The position numbers and the translations under genes are program-made. The notes under the pieces are model-generated. The model did no database searches. It was not told the origin of the DNA and saw only the letters and a program-made list of their open reading frames with translations. A stretch of DNA of 33,908 nucleotides from Sphingomonadales bacterium (GTDB lineage Bacteria; Pseudomonadota; Alphaproteobacteria; Sphingomonadales; Sphingomonadaceae): positions 1-33,908 of the forward strand of contig JAIEOM010000166.1 in the NCBI GenBank assembly GCA_019750455.1. The letters run 5' to 3'. Shown here one piece after another: positions 7,628 through 15,483 of this stretch; within the stretch, counting starts at the first letter, position 1; each line of letters starts with the position of its first letter.

Positions 7628-8763
7628 CCTCTATCCACATCGACGCCGGGTTCGACAGCGGCAATATCGACGTTCTGGGGATTGCCGGAAACACCGCCCG
7701 CCTCGCGATCCGGCGCGACAATGAATCCGACTTCTTCCAGTGGTTTAACTTCCGCGTCAGCGCGCCTGCGGGCGAGGAGGTGGTGCTCAAGCTTACCGGA
7801 CTGAATGCGAGCGCCTATCCCGGCGGCTGGCCCGATTATGACGCCTGCGTCTCCGAAGACCGCGCCTATTGGGCGCGCGCGGCCAGCAGCTTTGACAAGG
7901 ACGAGGACGGGGGCACGCTCACCATCCGCTACCTGCCCGCAGGCGGCGTGTTTTGGGTAGCGTACTTCGCGCCCTATTCGATGGAGCGGCACCACGATCT
8001 GATCGCCGCGGCAGCGTCATCCGAGGGGGTCGATTATGTCCGGCTCGGCACCACGCTGGATGGCCAGCCGATCGATTGCCTCGAAATGGGCGAAGGCGAT
8101 ACGCAGGTCTGGCTCTACGCCCGCCAGCACCCGGGCGAGACGCAGGCCGAATGGTGGATGGAGGGCGCGCTGGAGTGTCTGACCGACCCCGCCGATCCGG
8201 TGGCACGGGCGCTGCGCCACAAGTGCCGCCTGCACATCGTGCCGAATTGCAACCCCGATGGTTCGCGGCGGGGACATCTACGAACCAATGCGGTTGGCAC
8301 CAATCTCAACCGCGAATGGGCCGATCCCACCCCCGAACGCTCTCCCGAAGTGCTCGCGATCCGCAACCGGATGGATGAAACCGGGGTCGACTTCGCGATG
8401 GACGTCCATGCCGACGAAGCAATCCCGGCGGTGTTCATCGCCGGGTTCGAGGGCATCCCCTCGTGGAAGGAGGAGCAGGGCGAGGGCTTCTACCGCTACC
8501 AGCGCATCCTCGACCGCCGCACGCCCGATTTCCAGACCAAGCTGGGCTACCCCAAGGCCTCACCGGGCCGCGCCAATCTGACCATGAGCACCAACCAGCT
8601 CGCCGAACGCTTCGGTGCGGTCGCGATGACGCTGGAGATGCCCTACAAGGACCTCGCCGACTTCCCCGAACCCGAACAGGGCTGGTCGCCGGAGCGTTGC
8701 AAGCTGCTGGGGCGCGAATGCCTTGCCGCGCTGGTGGAGTGGCTGGAGGGACGCGAGGGCTGA
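7624..8763 (+). CDS. M14-family zinc carboxypeptidase (cytosolic carboxypeptidase-like)
   Basis: This 379-residue protein has the two-part layout of the cytosolic carboxypeptidase (AGBL/CCP) branch of M14. An N-terminal beta-rich domain (about residues 1-115) precedes the catalytic domain. Zinc ligands are H169 and E172 in RQHPGETQ and H262 in DVHADE. Substrate-binding residues appear in NCNPDG and TNLNREW, and the catalytic glutamate is E338 in TLEMPYK. I see no signal peptide, so it should act in the cytoplasm. Eukaryotic relatives trim glutamates from tubulin tails; bacterial substrates are largely unknown. The start overlaps the lipoprotein stop (ATGA), a coupling that does not by itself explain the role. 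Confidence 0.93.
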   Translation: MTSIHIDAGFDSGNIDVLGIAGNTARLAIRRDNESDFFQWFNFRVSAPAGEEVVLKLTGLNASAYPGGWPDYDACVSEDRAYWARAASSFDKDEDGGTLTIRYLPAGGVFWVAYFAPYSMERHHDLIAAAASSEGVDYVRLGTTLDGQPIDCLEMGEGDTQVWLYARQHPGETQAEWWMEGALECLTDPADPVARALRHKCRLHIVPNCNPDGSRRGHLRTNAVGTNLNREWADPTPERSPEVLAIRNRMDETGVDFAMDVHADEAIPAVFIAGFEGIPSWKEEQGEGFYRYQRILDRRTPDFQTKLGYPKASPGRANLTMSTNQLAERFGAVAMTLEMPYKDLADFPEPEQGWSPERCKLLGRECLAALVEWLEGREG

Positions 8764-8767
8764 TCCG

Positions 8768-9238
8768 TCAGCCCGATGCCGCGACGGCGCGCGCCAGCCG
8801 GTCGAGCATGCCCCTAACGATCACCTTGTGCGCCACGCCGACCGGCAGCATATAGGCGCGGCCGAACCAGTTGTGGGTGATCACGGACGAAGTGATCGTC
8901 AGCACCGGGCCTTCGCACGACACGCAGGTCATCACATCGAGGTGGCGGTCACGCTCGGTCAGCACCAGATGCTCGGGCGTCGTGTCCTCGACCAGAAAGA
9001 AGTCGAGGTAATCCCCGACTGCCACTTGCCCCACGCGCGCGCCGGTGAACCCGCCGATGCGCTTGACCCCGAACCGCGCCGAGATTGCATCGCGCACCGC
9101 GAAAGCTGCGCGCAGAACCGGCTGCGGGCTGGCCATGATGATGTTCCACGCATCCAGCGGGGCAACCGGACGGACCAGCGTGACCGACTGGCTGTCGCAA
9201 TAATCGAGCGATTGCGGGGAGCCGAGGGTGACGATCAT
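8768..9238 (-). CDS. DUF2867 domain protein
   Basis: This 156-residue soluble protein matches the DUF2867 pattern. It has a central VGQVAVGDYLDFFLVED and then VLTERDRHLDVMTCVSCEG. It ends with VITHNWFGRAYMLPVGVAHKVIV, which is the most characteristic part. No signal peptide or membrane segment is visible. Function is unknown; DUF2867 domains also occur fused to SDR-type oxidoreductases in other bacteria. It ends 4 bases from the carboxypeptidase stop on the other strand. It lies 10 bases downstream of cdd on the same strand and is probably transcribed with it. Confidence 0.8.
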   Translation of the reverse strand: MIVTLGSPQSLDYCDSQSVTLVRPVAPLDAWNIIMASPQPVLRAAFAVRDAISARFGVKRIGGFTGARVGQVAVGDYLDFFLVEDTTPEHLVLTERDRHLDVMTCVSCEGPVLTITSSVITHNWFGRAYMLPVGVAHKVIVRGMLDRLARAVAASG

Positions 9239-9248
9239 CGCGCCCGCC

Positions 9249-9674
9249 CTAGCCCAGATGCCCCGGCCCGAAGGCGTGCGGCAGCAGCGCCGATAGCGAC
9301 ACGCGCCGCACGTCGTCCTTGCTCACGCACAGCACCAGCGGGTCGGTATCGCCGAGCGCGGCGACTTCGTTGAGCACCTGACGGCAGCGGCCGCAGGGCG
9401 TGATCGGCGCGCTGTCGGCCTTGAGGCCCACCACCGCCACCGCCGCGAGGCCGCCGCGCCTGCCCTCGCCCAGCGCCTTGGCGACCGCGACGGTCTCGGC
9501 GCACAGGGCAAGGCCGTAGCTCGCGTTCTCGACATTGCACCCGGTGATGACCGCGCCGTCATCGAACAGCAGCGCCGCGCCGACGGGGTAATCCGAATAG
9601 GGCGCGTAAGCCTTTTCCGCCGCGGCATAGGCGGCGGCGATGAGGGCCTGTTCCTGCGTGTCCGAAAGGCTCAT
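9249..9674 (-). CDS. cdd: Cytidine deaminase
   Basis: This 141-residue enzyme deaminates cytidine and deoxycytidine to uridine and deoxyuridine in pyrimidine salvage. Zinc and catalytic residues are visible as CAETVA (C58, E60) and PCGRCRQ (C94, C97), with NVENASYG binding the nucleoside. The length and three-cysteine zinc site mark the small homotetrameric type. The start MSLSDTQEQ at 9674 overlaps the stop of the GH25-like gene by 4 bases (ATGA), so the two are translationally coupled. A longer frame runs upstream but only through the neighbouring gene. Confidence 0.95.
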   Translation of the reverse strand: MSLSDTQEQALIAAAYAAAEKAYAPYSDYPVGAALLFDDGAVITGCNVENASYGLALCAETVAVAKALGEGRRGGLAAVAVVGLKADSAPITPCGRCRQVLNEVAALGDTDPLVLCVSKDDVRRVSLSALLPHAFGPGHLG

Positions 9675-10393
9675 TTCTGCACCACCACCCATTCGACCGG
9701 CTCCTCGCCCGCTTCGGTCACGCGGGCACTGTTGGCGCTCCATAGCAGCCACGGGCGCCCGGCATAGTCGGGCCGCGCACGGTCGCGCGCCAGCCACAGG
9801 TCGCGGGCCAGCGCGGTGGCGGTGCGGTGGCGGTCCTGGAAGGCGGGGGAAAGCTTGAGGATCGCCGGCTTGCCCGCGTGCAGCTCGATCTGGTTGATGA
9901 GCGTCATCAGTTCGCTTTCGACCGCCGCGTCGCTGACCTTGGGATCGCAACCTTCCGCAAGGGATTGGAGGCCGATGGCAGGCGGCAGCAGGCCCGCATC
10001 ACGCGGCACCATCTGGGCGAAGATGCCGCTCTGCGCGTCCGCACCGAGGCACGGATCGAAGGGCAGCAGCACCCCCACCTGCAAACCGGCCCGTCGCGCG
10101 GCGGCGAAACGATCGGCAAAGCCGCCGGGGGCCTCGCGCCCTGCGCCCGGTTCCAGCGGCAGATAGACGAACTGCGCACCGATCGCCTTCAGCGTCTCGA
10201 ACCGCACCGGGGCGGCGCCCGCGGGGACCAGCGCGCCCTGTTCAGGATAGGCACCGGGATCGGGCCGCCAGTCGCGCATGTCCCACCACAGCCACGCGGC
10301 AAAGGCCAGACCGAACAGCGCGGCCAGAGCCGCCAGCCGCCATAGCCAGCGCCGCGGCGCGCTGCGCCCGCGCGTCCTTGCCCCTTTTGCCAT
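9671..10393 (-). CDS. GH25 (lysozyme)-like membrane-anchored protein, apparently catalytically dead
   Basis: This 240-residue protein has a basic N-terminus and one membrane anchor (about residues 16-37), followed by a domain matching bacterial GH25 muramidases. Recognisable parts are IGAQFVYLPLEPG, RRAGLQVGVLLPF and FAQMVPRDAGLLPP. In active GH25 enzymes the corresponding places hold a GxDVS aspartate and a LPPxxDxE pair. Here they read QGALV (52-56) and LPPAIGLQ (136-143). The acidic residues are therefore missing, suggesting loss of hydrolase activity with a possible binding or structural role. The gene is coupled to cdd by a 4-base overlap, an odd pairing with no obvious functional link. 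Confidence 0.78.
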   Translation of the reverse strand: MAKGARTRGRSAPRRWLWRLAALAALFGLAFAAWLWWDMRDWRPDPGAYPEQGALVPAGAAPVRFETLKAIGAQFVYLPLEPGAGREAPGGFADRFAAARRAGLQVGVLLPFDPCLGADAQSGIFAQMVPRDAGLLPPAIGLQSLAEGCDPKVSDAAVESELMTLINQIELHAGKPAILKLSPAFQDRHRTATALARDLWLARDRARPDYAGRPWLLWSANSARVTEAGEEPVEWVVVQK

Positions 10394-10398
10394 GCCCC

Positions 10399-10932
10399 TC
10401 AGCCCTTGATGTGCAGCACGCAGATCAGCGTGAACAACCGCCGCGCGGTGGCGAAATCGGTCTCCACCTTGCCTTCGAGCCGTTCGAGCAGCAGCTCGGC
10501 GGCGTTGTTGTGGATGCCGCGGCGGGCCATGTCGATCGTCTCGATCTCGGCCGGGGTCGCCTTGCGGATCGCCTGATAATAACTGTCGCAGATCGCGAAA
10601 TATTCGCGGATCGGGCGGCGGAAGCGGGCCATGCCGATCAGCAGGGTTTCCAGCAGCTGTTCGCCCGTGTCCTTGATGTCCATCGCCAGCCGCCCGTCGG
10701 TGACGGAGAGGTGCAGGTGATAGGGCCCGCTCGCCCCGCGCTCGGCGCTGCGCACCGGCTTGAAGGTGTTTTCCTCGATCAGATCATAGATCGCCACGCG
10801 GCGTTCCTGTTCGACATCGGCATTGCGCCACAGGATCGTCGCCTCGTCGAGGGTCACCTGCGCAATGCGCTGCGCCCCCGCGGCACCGGGCGCGGGCGAG
10901 AGAGGCAGGGAATCGGGCGGCAGGTCGGCCAT
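10399..10932 (-). CDS. UPF0262 family protein
   Basis: This 177-residue protein has a conserved core starting ITLDEATILWRN-like (here VTLDEATILWRN). It continues with EQERRVAIYDLIEEN, YHLHLSVTDGRLAMDI and FRRPIREYFAICDSYYQAI. I recognise this as UPF0262, a family nearly confined to Alphaproteobacteria with no assigned function. No membrane segment or signal is seen. The start MADLPPDS at 10932 is preferred over one 14 codons upstream because the extension is not conserved-looking. It lies 5 bases upstream of the GH25-like gene and may head a three- or four-gene unit with cdd and DUF2867. It is divergent from dnaB. Confidence 0.87.
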   Translation of the reverse strand: MADLPPDSLPLSPAPGAAGAQRIAQVTLDEATILWRNADVEQERRVAIYDLIEENTFKPVRSAERGASGPYHLHLSVTDGRLAMDIKDTGEQLLETLLIGMARFRRPIREYFAICDSYYQAIRKATPAEIETIDMARRGIHNNAAELLLERLEGKVETDFATARRLFTLICVLHIKG

Positions 10933-10992
10933 GATGTCACGCCTTCGCAGATCGAAGGGGCTGACTTCAAGCACTTCAGCACACTCTCCCCA

Positions 10993-11001
10993 CTATCCAC
11001 A
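10993..11001 (+). promoter_or_regulatory. DnaA-box-like nonamer upstream of dnaB
   Basis: CTATCCACA differs from the consensus DnaA box TTATCCACA only at the first base. It is followed by AT-rich GGAAATAAATATTGG. It lies about 70 bases before the dnaB start. A single near-match may be chance. Confidence 0.3.
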
Positions 11002-11069
11002 GCGTTGGAAATAAATATTGGCCCCCGCAGCCCTTGCCCGAGGGCCCGCGCGCGCGCATCAGGCGGCCC

Positions 11070-12590
11070 ATGGCCGAACCCGAAAAAGTCACCCCGATCA
11101 AACCGCAGGACACCGCCGGCGAGCTGCCGGTGAAGAAGCTCCCCGCGAATCTGGATGCCGAAGCGGCATTCCTCGGCGCGGTGCTGATCGACAACCGGGT
11201 GATCGAGGAATTGCAGGTCCCGATCCGGCCCGAGCATTTCTTCGAGCCGCTCCACGCGCGAATCTATGACCGCGTCCTGACCCTGATCGAACGCAACGCC
11301 ACCGCATCGCCCGTCACCCTGCGCCCGTTCTTCGAGGCGGACGAGGCGCTGAAGGAACTTGGCGGGACGAGCTACCTTGCCCAGCTGACCGCGAGCGGCG
11401 CGGGCCTGCTGGTGCCGCGCGAACTGGCCCAGCAGATCTACGATCTGGCCCTGCTGCGGGAGCTGGTCAGCGTCGGGCGGGGCCTTGTCGAAGGCGCGCT
11501 CGATACCTCGGAAGACACTTCGCCGATGGACCGCATCGCGCAGGCCGAAGCGGACCTGTTCAAGGTCGCCGAAGGCGCGAGCACCGGGCGCGAGGCGGCG
11601 ACCTTCCGTGAAGCCGCGATGACAGCAATCAAGATGGCCGAAGCGGCGATGAACTCCGGAGGAGGGTTGTCAGGCAAGACCACCGGCCTCGCGACGATCG
11701 ACCAGAAGACCTCTGGCCTGCACAATTCCGACCTTATCATCCTCGCCGGGCGCCCGGGCATGGGCAAGACCTCCCTTGCCACCAACATCGCCTTCAACTG
11801 CGCCGAACAGCACCTCAACTGGCAGCGCGAGGGCGGCGAGTTCAACTATGGCGCGCCGGTCGCCTTCTTCAGCCTCGAAATGAGCAGCGACCAGCTGGCC
11901 ACCCGTATCCTGGCCGAACAGGCCGAGATTTCCTCCGAGGCGCTGCGCAGCGGTAAACTGAGCCGCGAGGATTTCCAGAAGCTGTCCTACGCCAGCCAGC
12001 GGCTTGCCGAACTGCCGCTCTATATCGACGATACGCCCGCGCTGACCATCGGCGCGCTGCGCACCCGCGCGCGGCGCATGAAGCGGCGGCACGATATCGG
12101 CCTCATCATCGTCGACTACCTCCAGCTGCTGCAAGGCTCGGGCCGCGCCAACGACAACCGCGTCAACGAAATCTCGGAAATCAGCCGCGGGCTGAAGACG
12201 CTCGCCAAGGAATTGCAGGTCCCGGTGATCGCGCTTTCGCAGCTCAGCCGTGCGGTCGAAAGCCGCGAGGACAAGCGCCCGCAGCTGTCCGACCTGCGCG
12301 AATCCGGCTCGATCGAGCAGGACGCGGACATGGTGTGGTTCATCTTCCGCGGCGATTACTATCACCTGCTGGTCAAGCCCGACACGCCGGACGCCTCCTC
12401 GCCGCCCGACGTACAGGAGAAGTATCGCCTGTGGGAAGAGAAGTTCGAAGGCCTCGTGGGCCGGGCGACACTGATCGTGGCGAAACAGCGCCACGGTTCG
12501 ACCGGCAACGTGCCGCTCCACTTCCAGAGCGACATCACCAAGTTCACCTCGCCCAACTTCAAGGACTATTCGGACTACGGGTTCGAATAG
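11070..12590 (+). CDS. dnaB: Replicative DNA helicase DnaB
   Basis: This hexameric 5'-3' helicase unwinds DNA at the replication fork. It has 506 residues from the ATG at 11070 (MAEPEKVTP). The N-terminal domain begins with LPANLDAEAAFLGAVLIDN, and a linker leads to the RecA-like motor domain. That domain has Walker A GRPGMGKTSLA, FFSLEMSSDQL, the Walker B region IIVDYLQLL, and SQLSRAVESREDKRPQLSDLR cut across motif 3/4. A variable insert precedes LIVAKQRHGSTG and the C-terminus. A TTG start at 11034 is open but adds only basic, poorly conserved residues. The ribosome site is weak. It stands alone after a divergent UPF0262 gene. Confidence 0.96.
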   Translation: MAEPEKVTPIKPQDTAGELPVKKLPANLDAEAAFLGAVLIDNRVIEELQVPIRPEHFFEPLHARIYDRVLTLIERNATASPVTLRPFFEADEALKELGGTSYLAQLTASGAGLLVPRELAQQIYDLALLRELVSVGRGLVEGALDTSEDTSPMDRIAQAEADLFKVAEGASTGREAATFREAAMTAIKMAEAAMNSGGGLSGKTTGLATIDQKTSGLHNSDLIILAGRPGMGKTSLATNIAFNCAEQHLNWQREGGEFNYGAPVAFFSLEMSSDQLATRILAEQAEISSEALRSGKLSREDFQKLSYASQRLAELPLYIDDTPALTIGALRTRARRMKRRHDIGLIIVDYLQLLQGSGRANDNRVNEISEISRGLKTLAKELQVPVIALSQLSRAVESREDKRPQLSDLRESGSIEQDADMVWFIFRGDYYHLLVKPDTPDASSPPDVQEKYRLWEEKFEGLVGRATLIVAKQRHGSTGNVPLHFQSDITKFTSPNFKDYSDYGFE

Positions 12591-12808
12591 CGGCCGGGGC
12601 GAAATCGCGCAGACCCTGGCCAGCCTGCCAAAGATCGCTTCGCATCGGCAGGCCCCCTCGCAAGCCTCTTGTCCGCGCCTGCGCTGCGGTTTAATCGGAA
12701 CCCCACGGGGCCAAGCAACCTCCCGTCCAGGCTGAGACACAGGCCCAAGCGTTGCCTCGTCATCACCCTTGCCGTGCTTCCGCGCGGCGGGCCATTTTCG
12801 AGGTTGGC

Positions 12809-14158
12809 ATGGCCGGACTGGACCTTTCGATTGCAAGCAAGGGCGCAGATGGCGCCGCGCCGCCCCCTTCATTCCGCGAGCTTCTCGCCGTTTTCACCCG
12901 GATCGGGTTCCTCTCCTTCGGCGGCCCTGCCGGGCAGATCGCGCTGATGCACCGCGAGCTGGTGGAAGAGCGCCGCTGGGTGGCCGAGGATGACTTCCTC
13001 CACGCGCTCAATTTCTGTCATCTGCTCCCCGGCCCCGAAGCGCAGCAGTTGGCGACGTGGATCGGCTGGCGCTTGCAGGGGGTGCGCGGAGGGCTCGCCG
13101 CGGGGCTGCTGTTCGTGCTGCCCGGCGCGGCGGTGATGTTCGCACTGTCGTTGCTCTATGCGCTGGCGGCGGACCTCGACTGGGTGGCGGCGCTGTTCCT
13201 CGGGGTCAAGGCGGCGGTGCTGGCGATTGTCTTGCAGGCGCTGCTGCGGATCGGGGCCCGTGCGCTGGATACGGGGCTGAAGCGGGCGCTGGCGGCGGCG
13301 GCCTTTGCCGGACTGTTCCTGCTGGGCCTGCCCTTCCCCCTGATCGTGCTGGGCGCAGGCGTGATCGGGATGCTGGTCGCACGCTCGCGGCCTGATCTTC
13401 TGGCGCTGAAGCCCGCGAACGGCACCGCGGCGCTCCCCGAACGGCCGTGGCGCACCACGATCCTTGCCGTGCTGACATGGGGCGCGATCTGGGCCGCACC
13501 GATGGTGCTGATCGCCGCAACGCTGGGGCAGGGGCACGTTCTGTGGCAGATCGGCGCGTTCTTCTCGCAACTGGCGATCGTCACCTTCGGCGGCGCTTAC
13601 GCGGTGCTCGCCTATATGGCTCAGGAGGCGGTGCAGGGCTTCGGCTGGCTGCAAGCGAACGAGATGGCCGACGGGCTGGGCCTGGCCGAGACCACCCCCG
13701 GTCCGCTGATCCTTGTCACCCAGTTCGTCGGCACGCTGGCCGCTTACCGCACGCCCGAGCCCTTCACGCCGATGATCGCCGCGCTGCTGGGCGCGGGGCT
13801 GACCACCTGGGTGACCTTCGCTCCGTGCTTCCTGTGGATCTTCGCGCTCGCGCCGTGGATCGACCGGCTGGGACAGGCGGTGTGGCTGAAGGGCGGGCTG
13901 GCGGCGGTGACGGCAGCGGTGGTGGGCGTGATTGCCAACCTCACCGCGTGGTTTGCGCTCCACGTGCTGTTCGCCCGCGTCGCCACGCTGGAGGCGGGGC
14001 CGCTGCGGTTGAGCTGGCCGGACCTCGCCAGTTTCGACTGGCGGGCGGGTGCGCTTGCCGTGGCTGCGCTGGTGCTGGCGTTCGGGGCAAAGTGGGGCGT
14101 GCTGCGGCTGCTGGGCGCAGCGGCGCTCGGCGGGCTGGCGCTGGGTCTTGCGTTCTAG
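12809..14158 (+). CDS. chrA: ChrA-type chromate transporter (long, two-domain form)
   Basis: This 449-residue membrane protein has two homologous CHR halves. The first contains FLSFGGPAGQIAL and LLPGPEAQQLATWIG; the second contains VTFGGAYAVLAYM and ETTPGPLILVTQFVG. These are the signature segments of long-chain ChrA, a proton-driven exporter that removes chromate from the cytoplasm. The ATG at 12809 has GAGG 7 bases upstream; the frame extends 19 codons further up without conservation. No chrB regulator is adjacent, so the trigger is not visible. The 218-base spacer from dnaB holds a GCCTGCC/GGCAGGC pair (12623-12629, 12647-12653) that may end dnaB transcription, but it has no T-tract. Confidence 0.93.
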   Translation: MAGLDLSIASKGADGAAPPPSFRELLAVFTRIGFLSFGGPAGQIALMHRELVEERRWVAEDDFLHALNFCHLLPGPEAQQLATWIGWRLQGVRGGLAAGLLFVLPGAAVMFALSLLYALAADLDWVAALFLGVKAAVLAIVLQALLRIGARALDTGLKRALAAAAFAGLFLLGLPFPLIVLGAGVIGMLVARSRPDLLALKPANGTAALPERPWRTTILAVLTWGAIWAAPMVLIAATLGQGHVLWQIGAFFSQLAIVTFGGAYAVLAYMAQEAVQGFGWLQANEMADGLGLAETTPGPLILVTQFVGTLAAYRTPEPFTPMIAALLGAGLTTWVTFAPCFLWIFALAPWIDRLGQAVWLKGGLAAVTAAVVGVIANLTAWFALHVLFARVATLEAGPLRLSWPDLASFDWRAGALAVAALVLAFGAKWGVLRLLGAAALGGLALGLAF

Positions 14159-14224
14159 CCAGCGCCCGGCGCGTTTCATCGCGAGAGGGTGTTGCCCGCC
14201 GTCGGCGCGCCGCTACACCACCAC

Positions 14225-15418
14225 ATGATGGCCACCGCGAAGCCCGAGTCGCCACAGGGGGCGCCCGATTATTGCGACCTCGAACCGTTCAGCCTCGAGG
14301 CGGCGGGTCATGCCTTCACCTTCTACCCCCACGGGCAGGACCGGCTGAAGGCGCTGATCGCCCTGATCGAGAGCGCGCAGACCAGCCTGCAAATCTTCTA
14401 CTACCTCTTTGACAGCGACACCTCGGGCACGCTGGTGCGCGATGCGCTGGTCGCCGCAGCGCGGCGCGGGGTGCGTGTGGAGCTGATCGTCGATGCCTTC
14501 GGCAATGATGCGGGCGCCGATTTCTTCGCTCCGCTGACCGAGGCCCGCGGCAGCTTCGCCCTGTTCGGGCCACGCTGGGGCACGCGCTATCTGGTGCGCA
14601 ACCACCAGAAGTTCGTGATCGTCGACGAGACCCGCGTGATGACCGGCGGTGCCAATGTCTCGGACCACTACTTCGCCATCCCCGCCGAAAACGGCTGGTG
14701 CGACCTGTCGGTCACCATCGAAGGGCCGGTGGTGGAACAGTTCATCCGTTGGTTCGGCCTGCTCAAGGCATGGGTCGCGGGGGAGGAGCAGGGCAGCACC
14801 CGCCAGCTGCGCGCCTTGCGCGATATCGTGAAGCAGTGGGACGGCGGGGACGGCCCTGTGCGCCTGCTGGTCGGGGGGCCGCTTGTCCGCAAGGGCCACT
14901 GGGCGTGGGTGCTGCGGCAGGATCTGGTCGGCGCCACCCGGCTTGATACCGTCTCGGCCTATTTCTCTCCGCCGCGCAGCTTCCGCCGCCTGTTCGCGCG
15001 CATCGGCCGCCGGGGGAGCGCGCGGATGATCATGCCCGGCAAGTCCGATATCTCTGCCGCGATCGACATGGCCCGCCTGCTCTACGGCAAGCTGCTGCGC
15101 GCCCGGATCAAGCTGTTCGAATTCGGCGTCTGCAAGCTGCACATGAAGCTGCTGGTGGTGGATGATGTCGCCTATGTCGGCAGCGCCAATCTCGACAAGC
15201 GCAGCTTCCGCATCAATGTCGAGCTGATGGTGCGCATCGCCGATGCCGAGGTCGCCGCGGCCATGCGCCGGATCATCGACCATATGGAGGAATCGAGCGA
15301 GGCGATCACGCCCGCCTGGTATGCCCGCCACAGCACCCCGCTGGCGCGGTTGCGTTGGCGGATCGCCTATTGGCTGAACCTCGCCGATTATCGCATCAGC
15401 TCGGTCGGCACGCGCTGA
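14225..15418 (+). CDS. Phospholipase D / cardiolipin synthase-like protein
   Basis: This roughly 397-residue enzyme has two HKD motifs. They are NHQKFVIVDE in the first half and LHMKLLVVDDVAYVGSANLDKRS in the second; both retain H, K and D in the right spacing. This identifies the PLD superfamily, and the SANLDKRSFRINVE ending fits the cardiolipin-synthase (ClsB-like) branch, which joins phospholipids by transphosphatidylation. I see no N-terminal membrane segments, again like ClsB. The start is ambiguous: ATG 14225, ATG 14228 or upstream GTG/TTG at 14189-14192 near GAGAGGG. It lies about 66 bases after chrA on the same strand. A nuclease-like role is less likely but not excluded. Confidence 0.87.
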   Translation: MMATAKPESPQGAPDYCDLEPFSLEAAGHAFTFYPHGQDRLKALIALIESAQTSLQIFYYLFDSDTSGTLVRDALVAAARRGVRVELIVDAFGNDAGADFFAPLTEARGSFALFGPRWGTRYLVRNHQKFVIVDETRVMTGGANVSDHYFAIPAENGWCDLSVTIEGPVVEQFIRWFGLLKAWVAGEEQGSTRQLRALRDIVKQWDGGDGPVRLLVGGPLVRKGHWAWVLRQDLVGATRLDTVSAYFSPPRSFRRLFARIGRRGSARMIMPGKSDISAAIDMARLLYGKLLRARIKLFEFGVCKLHMKLLVVDDVAYVGSANLDKRSFRINVELMVRIADAEVAAAMRRIIDHMEESSEAITPAWYARHSTPLARLRWRIAYWLNLADYRISSVGTR

Positions 15419-15483
15419 TCTTGCCCGATATTTCCGCCTATTATTAACGCCGGTTTTACGCATCTTCCCTAAGCAACTGGCCC

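Noticed and set aside
9675-9950. N-terminal extension of cytidine deaminase
   Set aside because: It only reads the GH25-like gene in another frame; MSLSDTQEQ at 9674 gives the normal enzyme length.
12591-12808. A small gene between dnaB and chrA
   Set aside because: No frame has a credible start, ribosome site and conserved pattern; the segment fits untranslated spacer with a weak hairpin.
12869-14179. A 436-residue minus-strand frame opposite chrA
   Set aside because: It has extreme Arg/Gln content and no domain, and chrA on the other strand has intact two-domain signatures.
14213-15463. A 416-residue minus-strand frame opposite the phospholipase D-like gene
   Set aside because: Both HKD motifs are intact in the plus-strand gene; the antisense frame looks like compositional noise.
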